A DNA stretch of 64,000 bases from Psychromonas sp. CNPT3 (GCF_000153405.2 NC_020802.1:55883-119882); one strand, 5' to 3'. Positions 11,187-24,183 are shown, counted from the first letter of the stretch. Translations and numbers: made by a program. The notes: generated by a model from the letters alone, not told the origin.

Positions 11187-11894
11187 ATGGAGCCAAATAG
11201 TTTAGGTAAACATATATCAGGACAGTTTAATTTGGAACTTGATGATTGTCGTAATCAAGTGCTTAAAATGGGGGGGATTATTGAATTACAGCTTAAGCAT
11301 GCATTAGAAATATTGAACTCTAAGGATATCGATCATGCCAATAAAATCATAAAGCGTGATATGCAAGTTAATGCGTTAGAGGTTGATATAGATGCTCTTT
11401 GTTTACGGATCATTGCAAAGAGGCAACCTGCCGCCAGTGATTTACGATTGATCATGGCGGTTGTTAAAACCATCACTGATTTAGAGCGTATTGGCGATGT
11501 TGCGGTGAAAATAGCAAAGACAGTGATAGAAAATCAAAATAAAAAATATCCACCATTGATCAGTATTGAAAATATGGGGGAGCGTTTAATTAAAATGCTA
11601 CATAATATATTGGATGCCTTTGCACGTATGGATTTGCAGGATGCGGTGCAGGTGTATTATGACCATCTCAATATAGAGAGACAATATAATGGAATCATCC
11701 GAGAGCTTATGGTGTACATGATGGAAGATCCTAAATCTATTCCCCAGGTACTTGATGTGTTGTGGTGCGTACGTGCGCTTGAACGGATCAGTTGTCGGTG
11801 CCAAAACATCAGTGAATATATTATTTATTTTGTTAAAGGGACGGATGTCAGGCATATGGATATCGGTGAATTAGAAAAACTATTATCGAAGTAA
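11187..11894 (+). CDS. phoU: Phosphate signalling regulator PhoU
   Basis: A 235-residue, all-helical peripheral protein with two PhoU repeats. It links the PstSCAB transporter to PhoR and keeps the Pho regulon off when phosphate is plentiful. Conserved motifs include RIGDVAVKIAKT in the first repeat and the matching ERISCRCQNISEYI in the second. I chose the ATG at 11187 because AAGGA stands 7 bases before it and the length then matches E. coli PhoU (241). An upstream in-frame ATG at 11166 would overlap the end of pstB. It is followed 26 bases later by phoB. Confidence 0.95.
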   Translation: MEPNSLGKHISGQFNLELDDCRNQVLKMGGIIELQLKHALEILNSKDIDHANKIIKRDMQVNALEVDIDALCLRIIAKRQPAASDLRLIMAVVKTITDLERIGDVAVKIAKTVIENQNKKYPPLISIENMGERLIKMLHNILDAFARMDLQDAVQVYYDHLNIERQYNGIIRELMVYMMEDPKSIPQVLDVLWCVRALERISCRCQNISEYIIYFVKGTDVRHMDIGELEKLLSK

Positions 11895-11920
11895 TTGTTC
11901 GTTAAACCAAGGTTTGTTAT

Positions 11921-12613
11921 ATGTTAAAGAGAATTTTAGTTGTTGAAGATGAAATATCGATTCAAGAAATGATTTGCTTTTGTTTACAAAAAAACGGATT
12001 TGAAGTTGAGGCGGTACGAGATTATCAAAATGCGGTACAAAAAGTATCGCATCAAGAATTTGATATTGTTCTATTAGATTGGATGATTATCGGAGGGAGT
12101 GGTTTACGTTTTATTAATTATTTAAAATCAGAGCCAGAGCTCTGTAACATTCCTGTGATCATGCTTACAGCAAGGAGCGCAGAAGAAGATAAGGTTGAAG
12201 GACTCGACGCAGGGGCGGATGATTATATGACGAAGCCCTTTTCGCCAAAAGAGTTAATTGCGAGGCTGAGCGCCGTGTTAAGGCGAGGGGAATCGTTTAG
12301 TCAAGATTCAAAAATAAAAATTAATGGTTTAAGTTTGGATCCTATCTCTTATAAAGTGGATGTACTCGGTGGCACCATAAAATTAGGACCACTTGAATTT
12401 AAGTTGTTACATTTTTTTATGACACACATAGATAGAGTTTATTCCCGCGATCAATTATTAGATCGTATTTGGGGAACACAAACATATATAGAAGACAGAA
12501 CTGTCGACGTACATATCAGAAGATTAAGATCTGCATTATCAGAAACAGGACGCGATAAGCACATTCAAACCGTACGCGGATTTGGATACCGATTTTCAAT
12601 AGAATATAACTAA
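11921..12613 (+). CDS. phoB: Response regulator PhoB
   Basis: A 230-residue OmpR/PhoB-type response regulator. The receiver domain occupies ~1-120, with the acidic pocket VEDE at 8-11, phospho-acceptor D53, a T in MLTARS and K in the MTKPFSP motif. The winged-helix DNA-binding domain occupies ~130-228 with the typical ending TVRGFGYRF. Phosphorylated by PhoR, it binds Pho boxes; two candidates lie in this window, upstream of pstC and of pstS. Having phoBR inside the pst cluster makes the cluster self-contained. Confidence 0.96.
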   Translation: MLKRILVVEDEISIQEMICFCLQKNGFEVEAVRDYQNAVQKVSHQEFDIVLLDWMIIGGSGLRFINYLKSEPELCNIPVIMLTARSAEEDKVEGLDAGADDYMTKPFSPKELIARLSAVLRRGESFSQDSKIKINGLSLDPISYKVDVLGGTIKLGPLEFKLLHFFMTHIDRVYSRDQLLDRIWGTQTYIEDRTVDVHIRRLRSALSETGRDKHIQTVRGFGYRFSIEYN

Positions 12614-12624
12614 GGGGCTTCATT

Positions 12625-13917
12625 ATGTACTCAACAGTCCCCTTTTATAGGGGCGTATGGAAGAGCCTCTATCTCTATTCTATTTTAATTATGATAGGTT
12701 TCTTTTGTGATGAAATTTTATTAAGCATCTTGATTGCTAATTTCATTCAAATTTTTTGGTTTTATCGTTATCAATTTAAGTTGTTTAAGTGGTTATGGCG
12801 AGATAAAAAACGTACTCCCCCGATAGGAACGGGTAGTTGGGAGATGATTTTTAACGGTTTATTTAGATTGCAGAATCGTCATTACGCTAAGCGCGCAGCA
12901 TTAACTCTCACCATTAAAAAGTTTCGTGCTGGGGCGGATGCGGTGCCCGATGCGTTAATATTTTTAGATTCAAATTACGCTATCATTTGGAGCAATCAGC
13001 TTGCTCAACAATTATTAGGTTTAAAATTACCTCGAGATATAGGTCAACAGATTAGTAATTTGATCCGTATACCTGTTTTTATTAAAGAGTTAAAAAGTAA
13101 CCTTGCCGTTAAATGTATAGAGATAACATCACCTATTAATAACAATATTCGGCTTGAAATTCGTTTTATTCGTTATTTAGATAAACAACAAATACTCATT
13201 GTTCGAGATATTACTCAGGTACACCAATTAGAAGAAGTAAAACGTAATTTCGTTGCTAATTTATCCCATGAATTAAGAACGCCTTTAACCGTTTTAAAAG
13301 GGTACCTTGAAATTTTCGATGTTGATGATTTACCGGTGGAATATAAAAGAGCGCTTAAGGCCATGTCGGAGCAAAGCTTACGCATGGAGGCGCTTATCGA
13401 TGATCTATTACTTTTGTCTCGCATTGAAAATGGTGCGATGGTTGATTTAAACCAGGAAGTTAATATTGCGTTGATAATTTCACAAATAGAGCAAGAATGT
13501 AAGATGATCGCCGTTGATAAAAAGCTAAACCTTATTTTTAATGTAGATAGTACATTGATAAGTTATGGCAATGCATCTTATCTGCGTAGCGCTATGTCGA
13601 ACTTGGTTTTTAATGCGATAAATTACTCTCCTGCAGGCGGTAATATAAAGATCACCTGGAATGGCTCTACTCAAGGGGGGCTTTTTAGCGTTAAAGATGA
13701 TGGTTTTGGTATATCGACGAAAGATTTAGTGAATATTACCCAGCGTTTTTATAGAGCGGAGATTGAAGGGGTGACAAGCAAAGGATCGGGTCTTGGTTTA
13801 TCCATCGTAAAGCATGCATTAAAAAATCATGATAGTGAGTTATTGATAAAGAGTAAGTTACATAAAGGCAGTACTTTTAGCTTTATTTTGCCAAAAGTCA
13901 CTATAAAGAGAGATTAA
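12625..13917 (+). CDS. phoR: Phosphate sensor histidine kinase PhoR
   Basis: A 430-residue membrane-anchored kinase. Two N-terminal hydrophobic helices (~13-50) are followed by a cationic stretch, a PAS-like domain (~105-195), the H-box NLSHELRTPL with the phosphorylated His215, and the ATPase domain with N-, G1- (DDGFGIS) and G2-boxes (GSGLGLSIVKH). This matches E. coli PhoR (431 residues), which senses phosphate indirectly through PstB/PhoU. AAGGGG precedes the ATG, and the gene starts 11 bases after phoB. Confidence 0.96.
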   Translation: MYSTVPFYRGVWKSLYLYSILIMIGFFCDEILLSILIANFIQIFWFYRYQFKLFKWLWRDKKRTPPIGTGSWEMIFNGLFRLQNRHYAKRAALTLTIKKFRAGADAVPDALIFLDSNYAIIWSNQLAQQLLGLKLPRDIGQQISNLIRIPVFIKELKSNLAVKCIEITSPINNNIRLEIRFIRYLDKQQILIVRDITQVHQLEEVKRNFVANLSHELRTPLTVLKGYLEIFDVDDLPVEYKRALKAMSEQSLRMEALIDDLLLLSRIENGAMVDLNQEVNIALIISQIEQECKMIAVDKKLNLIFNVDSTLISYGNASYLRSAMSNLVFNAINYSPAGGNIKITWNGSTQGGLFSVKDDGFGISTKDLVNITQRFYRAEIEGVTSKGSGLGLSIVKHALKNHDSELLIKSKLHKGSTFSFILPKVTIKRD

Positions 13918-13937
13918 TAATAAAAACTTAATATAGG

Positions 13938-13960
13938 TGTAACAAAACTGTCATCTATTT
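13938..13960 (+). promoter_or_regulatory. PhoB box upstream of pstS
   Basis: TGTAAC at 13938 and TGTCAT at 13949 are two half-sites exactly 11 bases apart, separated by an AAAAC linker. This is a good match to the Pho box. It lies ~60 bases before the pstS ATG and implies a separate phosphate-regulated promoter for pstS within the cluster. TATGAT at 13964-13969 is a plausible -10 element. Confidence 0.8.
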
Positions 13961-14015
13961 TTTCTATGATAAGGCCAACCAAGTAACTTAACTATTTTTA
14001 TTAAAGGTATTTTTT

Positions 14016-14993
14016 ATGACTATAAAAAGCAACATTAATACATTGATCGTGAGTGGGTTATTACTCTCTTCTGCGAGTGTTTTTGCAGCAAAGGTAGATA
14101 CTGCTATTCCTAGTTATGTAAAAACTGCTGGCGTATCCGGCACTTTATCATCAGTGGGCTCAGATACACTGGCGAATATGATGACGTTATGGGCTGAAAA
14201 ATTTAAAGGTTACTACCCGAGTGTCAATGTGCAAATACAAGCAGCGGGATCGTCTACTGCGCCACCGGCACTTACTGCCGCTACGTCTCAGTTTGGACCG
14301 ATGAGTCGACAAATGAAATCAAAAGAAATAATGGCTTTTGAAAAAACCTATGGTTATAAGCCAACTAAAATTATTGTCGCAATTGATGCTTTAGCTGTTT
14401 TTGTACATAAAGATAACCCGATCAAAGGATTGAGCATTGCAGATGTAGATGCAATCTTTTCAAGTACACTAAAATGTGGCGCCAAAGAAGAGATCAGTGA
14501 TTGGGGCGGTTTGGGCTTAAAAGGGAGTTGGACACAACGAGATATTCAAATATTCGGGCGTAATTCAGTTTCTGGTACTTATGGATACTTTAAAAAGAAA
14601 GCGCTATGTAAAGGCGATTATAAAAAGAACGTAAATGAGCAACCGGGATCGGCTTCTGTGGTGCAATCTGTTTCATCGTCTTTAAATGCGATAGGTTATT
14701 CAGGTATAGGTTATCGAACTTCGGGCGTTCGTGCTGTCGCAATTGCGAAGAAAGGCACTAAATACATTGAGCCTAGTTTAGAAAATGCAGCGAATGGAAA
14801 ATACCCACTTTCTCGTTACTTATATGTTTATGTTAATAAACACCCAAATAAACCACTTAGCGTAATGCAAACTGAGTTTATTAAATTAATGTTATCGCAA
14901 CAGGGACAAGAAATTGTGTCAAAAGATGGTTATATACCATTAAGTAATAAATTTATTGCGAAGCAGCTAATTAGTCTACATATCGAAAACTAA
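14016..14993 (+). CDS. pstS: Periplasmic phosphate-binding protein PstS
   Basis: The secreted phosphate receptor of the Pst importer, 325 residues. A Sec signal peptide covers ~1-24 (cleavage near VFA-AKV). The mature protein has the two-lobe PBP fold with phosphate-contact motifs [19 protein letters not shown] and [13 protein letters not shown]. It is last in the cluster, not first as in E. coli pstSCAB, and has its own Pho box and terminator. Separate control allows the binding protein to be made in excess over the membrane parts. Confidence 0.95.
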   Translation: MTIKSNINTLIVSGLLLSSASVFAAKVDTAIPSYVKTAGVSGTLSSVGSDTLANMMTLWAEKFKGYYPSVNVQIQAAGSSTAPPALTAATSQFGPMSRQMKSKEIMAFEKTYGYKPTKIIVAIDALAVFVHKDNPIKGLSIADVDAIFSSTLKCGAKEEISDWGGLGLKGSWTQRDIQIFGRNSVSGTYGYFKKKALCKGDYKKNVNEQPGSASVVQSVSSSLNAIGYSGIGYRTSGVRAVAIAKKGTKYIEPSLENAANGKYPLSRYLYVYVNKHPNKPLSVMQTEFIKLMLSQQGQEIVSKDGYIPLSNKFIAKQLISLHIEN

Positions 14994-15015
14994 AAAACAT
15001 TTACTAGTTAATACA

Positions 15016-15056
15016 AAAAGCAGTGTAAAGAGTGATTTTTACACTGCTTTTGTGTG
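15016..15056 (+). terminator. Intrinsic terminator after pstS
   Basis: A perfect 14-bp stem AAAAGCAGTGTAAA/TTTACACTGCTTTT with loop GAGTGATT. The T run is built into the right arm. It ends the phosphate cluster ~45 bases before the rRNA operon 2 promoter. Confidence 0.9.
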
Positions 15057-15102
15057 TTTTTCGGCCCATAAATTAATAATCATAAAAAACACTAATAAAC
15101 GC

Positions 15103-15130
15103 TTGCCAATGTGACTTAGATCTCTATAAT
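15103..15130 (+). promoter_or_regulatory. rRNA operon 2 promoter P1
   Basis: -35 TTGCCA (15103-15108), a 16-base spacer and -10 TATAAT (15125-15130). The GC-rich discriminator GCGACCCC that follows is typical of ppGpp/DksA-controlled rRNA promoters. An AT-rich, UP-element-like stretch (CATAAAAAACACTAATAAAC) lies just upstream. The same core is found before operon 3, but the upstream DNA differs. Confidence 0.85.
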
Positions 15131-15214
15131 GCGACCCCACAGACACAGCAAGTAACGCGAGTTACCGCAGTGTTTGGTGAGACAATGATTTGATTATTAA
15201 CTTAAATTAAAGCG

Positions 15215-15242
15215 TTGACAAATCTCACTGGTGACGTATTAT
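15215..15242 (+). promoter_or_regulatory. rRNA operon 2 promoter P2
   Basis: Consensus -35 TTGACA (15215-15220) and -10 TATTAT (15237-15242) with a 16-base spacer. It lies ~110 bases after P1, the usual tandem rRNA promoter layout. Open frames in this leader (15231-15440) are not genes; the segment is the transcribed leader of the 16S gene. Confidence 0.78.
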
Positions 15243-15261
15243 ACGCACCTGCCGAAAGGCA

Positions 15262-15273
15262 CGCTCTTTAACA
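15262..15273 (+). promoter_or_regulatory. boxA antitermination element in the operon 2 leader
   Basis: CGCTCTTTAACA, followed by AATCTGTGTGGGCAC, closely matches the E. coli rrn leader that carries boxB-boxA-boxC. The remaining leader to 15504 has no gene. It contains sequences that pair with the 16S trailer for RNase III processing (CAAACAATCTGTGTGG with the inverted copy at ~17078). Confidence 0.85.
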
Positions 15274-15504
15274 ATTTAATCAAACAATCTGTGTGGGCAC
15301 TAGATGATGATTTCAAAAAAGTCCTTATGGTGATTTTGCTTTGCAACTTCATTAAGAGGACAAAAAGAATCAATATCAGTGACACACGAATTAATTCATT
15401 AATTCAGAATAACAACAAGTACTTTTCACTAGTTGATTAGTTACTTAGTTTTAGTCAGTAATATTGAGTCGCATTGTTGGTAACAACATTGCAAATTAAA
15501 CTTT

Positions 15505-17049
<1,545 letters not shown>

Positions 17050-17118
17050 TACGAAAGAAACACGTTTAGTGTCCACACAGATTGTTTGATTAGAATGATA
17101 AAGCGCACAAAGTTCTTG

Positions 17119-17194
17119 GTCCCCATCGTCTAGAGGCCTAGGACACCGCCCTTTCACGGCGGTAACAGGGGTTCAAATCCCCTTGGGGATACCA
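17119..17194 (+). tRNA. tRNA-Glu (TTC) in the 16S-23S spacer of operon 2
   Basis: Identical to the tRNA at 282-357, including the G-U first acceptor pair, with anticodon TTC in the loop CTTTCAC and an encoded CCA. Confidence 0.98.
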
Positions 17195-17271
17195 AAATCT
17201 AGGCATTAAAAAACCAGAGAATCACTTGATAACTGTTTAATTTGAAACAATTATCAAGTGTTTTTTAACAC

Positions 17272-17283
17272 TGCTCTTTAACA
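17272..17283 (+). promoter_or_regulatory. boxA element in the spacer of operon 2
   Basis: TGCTCTTTAACA at the same place as in operon 1. From ~17376 on, the spacer departs from operon 1: different bases around AATTAATGTTTACATTAATT, and a ~57-base longer AT-rich segment before the 23S gene (17560-17635). Operon 3 shares that longer segment. The spacer copies are therefore mosaics. Confidence 0.85.
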
Positions 17284-17644
17284 ATTAGGAAAGCTGATAA
17301 AGTTCTTATTTATCGCATCATAATAAATAACTTAGGTTGTTTATATAATGCTTTAAATATAAACGAAATTGTTCTCAGTAATTAATGTTTACATTAATTA
17401 CTGTAATCAAGCAAAAATAAAAACAGCTGCAATTCACGTAAGTGAAGTGCAGTTTGTACGTATCTACTCAGTTATTTATAACTGATAGGTGCACGAAAAA
17501 CGAATGTGTTTTTCATAGTAAAATATGAGGATCGCAAGCGTCTTGGAAACGACATATAAAATCTAAATTTTATAATCTTATGTGTTTTTTGAATATTATT
17601 AATATTCATAAAACGTTTAAAGACAGTATCTTTAGGTATTGTAT

Positions 17645-20536
<2,892 letters not shown>

Positions 20537-20667
20537 ACAATTCCTAAAAGTATTGTATTGAGTAACCAAGAGATGATTGTAATCAATCAAATACGTTTGC
20601 GAAGACATATTTTACGAAACAAATTGCAAGATTAGACACAATCCAGCTTTTCTAATTAAGATTTTTA

Positions 20668-20784
20668 GCTTGGCGATAATAGCGCTGTGGCACCACCTGA
20701 TCCCATGCCGAACTCAGAAGTGAAACGCAGTTGCGCCGATGGTAGTGTGGGGTCTCCCCATGTGAGAGTAGGTCATTGCCAAGC
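20668..20784 (+). rRNA. rrf: 5S ribosomal RNA (operon 2)
   Basis: A 117-base gene like the operon 1 copy, except that the 3' strand of helix I reads TTGCCAAGC instead of TCGCCAAGC, giving a G-U pair. The 23S-5S spacer also differs by a small deletion (GATTAGACACAATCC against GATTAAGAAACAATCC). Confidence 0.97.
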
Positions 20785-20796
20785 GCCCAATTAAAT

Positions 20797-20829
20797 AACC
20801 CAGTCGGTTTTTTCTGACTGGGTTTTTTA
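20797..20829 (+). terminator. Intrinsic terminator after 5S of operon 2
   Basis: Stem AACCCAGTC/GACTGGGTT enclosing GGTTTTTTCT, followed by TTTT. The stem sequence differs from the terminators after 5S in operons 1 and 3. Confidence 0.85.
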
Positions 20830-20973
20830 TTGCCTACGATTTATGACCTACTCTCACATGGAATATAAACAGTCTGCCATAGGCAGAAGCATATTATGTG
20901 ATAGTAGGGCGAGTATCGCGACAGCGATGTATACGAGCGGAGGAGCTCTGCGACTCCTGTCCATCGCCAAAGC
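20830..20973 (+). repeat. 5S-end hairpin repeat, array 2 unit 1 (one module)
   Basis: The left arm keeps ATGACCTACTCTCACATGG, but the outer GCTTGGC is degraded to TTGCCTACG, and the right end reads ATCGCCAAAGC with one extra A. The hairpins are CTGCC-ata-GGCAG and ATCGC-gaca-GCGAT. The spacer that follows has lost its terminator stem (20974-21020 is only T- and A-rich). This is the most decayed border in the two arrays. Confidence 0.78.
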
Positions 20974-21023
20974 GCCTCTTTTTTTAAAACCATTACTATA
21001 TAAAACAGATTTTTTCGTTAAAG

Positions 21024-21266
21024 GCTTGGCAATGACCTACTCGAACATGGAAATAAATAGCCTGCCGTAGGCAGAAGCATATTATGTGATTTTAGGGGCG
21101 AGTTTGCCGGCAGGCAATTTTCACGAGCGGGTGAGCTCTGCGAATCCTGGAGGGTATTGCCGACAGGCAAGTTTACGAGCGGGTGAGCTCTGCGAATCCT
21201 GGAGGGTATTGCCGACAGGCAAGTATACGAGCGGGTGAGCTCTGCGAACCCTGACCGTCGCCAAGC
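21024..21266 (+). repeat. 5S-end hairpin repeat, array 2 unit 2 (three modules)
   Basis: The longest unit, 243 bp, with intact ends GCTTGGC ... GACCGTCGCCAAGC. Three copies of the 52-base module are in tandem (ACGAGCGGG starts at 21123, 21175 and 21227). The modules are nearly identical, so the last duplication looks recent. Unit lengths of 139, 191-193 and 243 across both arrays fit one, two and three modules. Confidence 0.87.
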
Positions 21267-21292
21267 GCTCTATTAATAAAAGAATTGCGATA

Positions 21293-21327
21293 AATCCCTG
21301 TTGACTGATGTCAACAGGGATTTTTTC
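21293..21327 (+). terminator. Intrinsic terminator between array 2 units 2 and 3
   Basis: The same hairpin as the terminator after 5S in operon 1 (stem AATCCCTGTTGAC/GTCAACAGGGATT, loop TGAT, T run). It shows that terminator cassettes have moved between the two arrays. Confidence 0.88.
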
Positions 21328-21334
21328 GTTATTA

Positions 21335-21527
21335 GCTTGGCTAGATGACCACTCTCACATGGGAAATAAACAGCCTGCCGAAGGCAGAAGCATATTATGT
21401 GATTTTAGGGGCGAGTTTGCCGGCAGGCAATTTTCACGAGCGGGTGAGCTCTGCGAATCCGGGAGGGTATTGCCGACAGCGATGTATACGAGCGGAGGAG
21501 CTCCGCGACTCCCGACCGTCGCCAAGC
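21335..21527 (+). repeat. 5S-end hairpin repeat, array 2 unit 3 (two modules)
   Basis: A 193-bp unit. The first stem is CTGCC-gaa-GGCAG. The second-module hairpin reads TTGCC-gaca-GCGAT, a chimera of the two stem versions that no longer pairs. This suggests recombination or template switching between units. Modules start at 21436 and 21488, 52 bases apart. Confidence 0.85.
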
Positions 21528-21552
21528 GCTCTTTTAATAAATTCCAACGATA

Positions 21553-21588
21553 AACCCCAGTCCTTCTTTGATGTGCTGGGGTTTTTTC
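21553..21588 (+). terminator. Intrinsic terminator between array 2 units 3 and 4
   Basis: Stem AACCCCAG/CTGGGGTT with loop TCCTTCTTTGATGTG and a T run; the same as the one at 4320-4356. Confidence 0.8.
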
Positions 21589-21595
21589 GTTAAAG

Positions 21596-21785
21596 GCTTG
21601 GCAATGACCTACTCGAACATGGAACATAAACAGCGCGGCGAAGGCAGATACATATTGTGTGATTTTAGGGCGAGTTTGCCGGCAGGCAAGTTTACGAGCG
21701 GGTGAGCTCTGCGAATCCTGGAGGGTATTGCCGACAGGCAAGTATACGAGCGGGTGAGATCGTTGAACCCTGACCGTCGCCAAGC
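21596..21785 (+). repeat. 5S-end hairpin repeat, array 2 unit 4 (two modules)
   Basis: A 190-bp unit with modules at 21694 and 21746. Its first hairpin, GCGCGGC-gaa-GGCAG, is a hybrid of the two stem types seen elsewhere (GCGCAAC/GTTGC and CTGCC/GGCAG) and pairs poorly. After it come a terminator and a broken left arm (GCTTGGCAGATGACCACTCTCA, 21853-21874). The array stops there, at the end of the convergent YbaK-like gene. Confidence 0.83.
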
Positions 21786-21810
21786 GCTCTCTTAATAAAT
21801 TCCAACGATA

Positions 21811-21846
21811 AATCCCAGTCCATTTTTGATGTACTGGGGTTTTTCG
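21811..21846 (+). terminator. Intrinsic terminator ending array 2
   Basis: Stem AATCCCAGT/ACTGGGGTT (one U-G pair) and a T run, the last of the array terminator series. Confidence 0.75.
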
Positions 21847-21884
21847 TTATTGGCTTGGCAGATGACCACTCTCAGAGAGGTCTA

Positions 21885-22367
21885 TTAAACTTCATGTACA
21901 ACATTTGGTAAATGCTTAAGAATAATCGGTAAGCTACAGCCCGGGATGCCGATTGTTCCTGTGGGGTAGCCCGGTGTATAAAGCAATTCTTCACTGCTAT
22001 ATAAATCAGTATCGATAACCAGTTGCACGTGCTCGGGCAAACCAAAAGGACACACTGCGCCGGGAATACAGCCAATTTGTTCTATCATTTCTTCATTACT
22101 GCAAATTGACACTCGTTTTCCTAGTACTGATTTCATTAACTTACTATCTAATCGTTTACGTTTGTCAGTTAAAAACAAGGCAAAACCACCCCCTTTAATT
22201 TTCAAGAATAAACTTTTAGTTAAAGTCCCGGTGATCTTCAATGATGCCATCACTCTATCATCTGTTTCGGTGTCAGTGATGGACTCATGCTTCCATTCAT
22301 TAAATTGAATATCGCACTGAAGTAACAACTTTATGTTAGTTTGATAAATGTTTTCGATATGTGTCAT
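21885..22367 (-). CDS. YbaK/EbsC-family protein (aminoacyl-tRNA deacylase-like)
   Basis: A 160-residue cytosolic protein of the YbaK/ProRS-editing-domain family, whose members hydrolyse mis-charged aminoacyl-tRNAs. Family features include the FLKIKGGGFALFLTDKRKRLDSKL segment with its conserved Lys, the P-G-A-V-C-P-F-G-L motif near the middle, and the closing GNPxxT-like region YTPGYPTGTIGI. I chose the ATG at 22367, with ACAGG seven bases upstream; the frame is open further upstream to 22415, but that would add 16 hydrophobic residues not found in the family. It is the only gene between the array and the reductase gene. The substrate tRNA cannot be told. Confidence 0.82.
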   Translation of the reverse strand: MTHIENIYQTNIKLLLQCDIQFNEWKHESITDTETDDRVMASLKITGTLTKSLFLKIKGGGFALFLTDKRKRLDSKLMKSVLGKRVSICSNEEMIEQIGCIPGAVCPFGLPEHVQLVIDTDLYSSEELLYTPGYPTGTIGIPGCSLPIILKHLPNVVHEV

Positions 22368-22601
22368 TGATAAACCTGTCCCAGAAAAGGATAAAGATAA
22401 TACTAATTTCAGCATCGTTTTTATTATTAATAATAATAAAAAAAGTCAAAATGGTCTCTCTTTTAGTTCGTATAAAGTGACCGTGATCTCTTATATTCAG
22501 GCAGAGTCTATAGTAGGAGTATTCATACCCGTTACGGAAACGATATAAAATTAGGATACTTACGATTTTCTTTCTTATACATGTTCTTATATATTATTTC
22601 A

Positions 22602-23909
22602 TCAACGCATTGAAAAATACTCTTGGTGGAATAACTGTAAATTATAATTTAGGGCTATTAAATCGGCTTTTAGCTTATCTGAAAATCGAGTGGGCCCACA
22701 AAACCAAATAGAATGTGCATTTAAGTTTTTATGGCTGTCATTCAACATTGTAATTGTTAACAGAGGATCGCTGCGCGTATCTATTATTTTTAGATCAATA
22801 TTTGCCAATTTAGCTTCTTTTCGTAATTCGAGTGTTAATGTTTTACTCGGTTTTTTCGTACAATAGTAAAGTGTCACTGATTTATTTACCGATAATGTTC
22901 TTTGGGTTTGTAATTGAGCCTTAAAAGCTGCGATCCCTATTCCACCTGCGATCCATATTTGATCACGTTGATCATTAAAATTAAATTTTCCATAGGGACC
23001 TTCAATCTTAATTGTTTGACCTATTGTTAACTGGTTTTTTAAGTCAGAGGTAAAGTCACCCAGCTCTTTAATTAAGAAACGTAGTGGAGCATTCTTTTTA
23101 TAGGTACTCGCAATACTAAAGGGGTGAATATTGTTAGCCCCAAAATTAAGATAAGCAAATTGACCACTCTTATGTTCCGGCCATCCTTGTACGGATAAAC
23201 TCAATTCGGTTACTTGATTGCTATGATCATGATAAAAAGAACTTAGCACGGCATGGTGTCTCTTTTTTTTACCTATTTTTCCATTTAAGCTTAAAATCGC
23301 AGCGACTAAACCAATCGTAATAATAAAGAGGGTGATATAGGTTATGGGATAGTCCCAATAGGCAGGCTTTATTAAAATAACACTGTGGAATGCGAAGGCA
23401 ATAAAACAGAGTGGCATTAATTTATGTGAGAGTTTAAATGTTTTATAACCAATATGGCGAAGGAGAGAGATAGCGCCGAGTATTAACACGCCGTAGAAAA
23501 ACACTTCACCTATCGACTCTGCAAGCGATCGAAGCGGGCGTATAAGGGCAACAAATGAATCGGCATCGATAGGACTGCGCCTGTGAGTCGGTCTGTCTAT
23601 GAAGTTCTTAGCAACCGTTGTAAAGAACCAATGTAGTATTGAGGTGATTAATGCACTAATACCTATCCATTTATGCAGGTGATAGGACTTATCGAGGCCT
23701 TTAGTCATGTTTTCTATCAAAGGAAGCCTAAGGGCCAGTAGCAGAACAATACTCATCAAGGTAACGCTAATAATGCCGGACAACTGGATAAGTGCACTGC
23801 GATATTGCCATAGCGTTGCACTGCTAAGCAGAGTGTGAGCCTCTGCTTGAATACATAATATTGTTAACAGAAAAAGGATTGATATTATTTTAAAATAGAA
23901 TTTTTTCAT
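22602..23909 (-). CDS. Ferric-reductase-like membrane flavocytochrome
   Basis: A 435-residue membrane oxidoreductase of the FRE/NOX type. An N-terminal signal-like helix (~5-24) is followed by five or six membrane segments (~38-210). His residues within them, such as HKWIG, LHWFF, HKL and FHS, could bind heme. The cytosolic C-terminal half has an FAD-binding barrel with HPFSIAS near residue 255 and an NAD(P)-binding domain with GGIGIAAF near 316. Members pass electrons from NAD(P)H across the membrane to iron or other acceptors. The gene stands alone, with a possible response-regulator site ~85-100 bases upstream (23992-24011). The acceptor is unknown. Confidence 0.85.
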   Translation of the reverse strand: MKKFYFKIISILFLLTILCIQAEAHTLLSSATLWQYRSALIQLSGIISVTLMSIVLLLALRLPLIENMTKGLDKSYHLHKWIGISALITSILHWFFTTVAKNFIDRPTHRRSPIDADSFVALIRPLRSLAESIGEVFFYGVLILGAISLLRHIGYKTFKLSHKLMPLCFIAFAFHSVILIKPAYWDYPITYITLFIITIGLVAAILSLNGKIGKKKRHHAVLSSFYHDHSNQVTELSLSVQGWPEHKSGQFAYLNFGANNIHPFSIASTYKKNAPLRFLIKELGDFTSDLKNQLTIGQTIKIEGPYGKFNFNDQRDQIWIAGGIGIAAFKAQLQTQRTLSVNKSVTLYYCTKKPSKTLTLELRKEAKLANIDLKIIDTRSDPLLTITMLNDSHKNLNAHSIWFCGPTRFSDKLKADLIALNYNLQLFHQEYFSMR

Positions 23910-23991
23910 CAGGTATTATCTCTCATTGATAAGATTCCATTCAAATTTAACGTGTCCTATTCAGATCCAGTGAGCAGATTAACCGCTAAAG

Positions 23992-24011
23992 TTGTCTAAA
24001 GTTTGTCTAAA
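23992..24011 (-). promoter_or_regulatory. 11-base direct repeat upstream of the ferric-reductase-like gene
   Basis: TTGTCTAAA occurs at 23992 and again at 24003, exactly 11 bases apart (one helical turn), 83-102 bases before the reductase start. This spacing is typical of OmpR/PhoB-type regulators. The regulator is not known. The rest of 23910-24180 is AT-rich with no gene that I can see. Confidence 0.4.
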
Positions 24012-24183
24012 ACGGATGATTTTGTGACACTTTGTGTCGTCGTTTTTGTTGACTCAATGGCATTAAAATAAATTTAGGATTGATGGGTTTTTGGTGGGGG
24101 CTAGGGCATGTTGTATGAGTGATGTTTTAACGCATTGACATTGTTGAGTTAAATCATTTTTATGTGCAGTGTTGGTATTGAAA

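Noticed and set aside
15231..15440. A 69-codon frame in the rRNA leader, repeated at 51954-52163
   Set aside because: The segment is the transcribed 16S leader with boxA and processing sequences; repetition comes from operon duplication.
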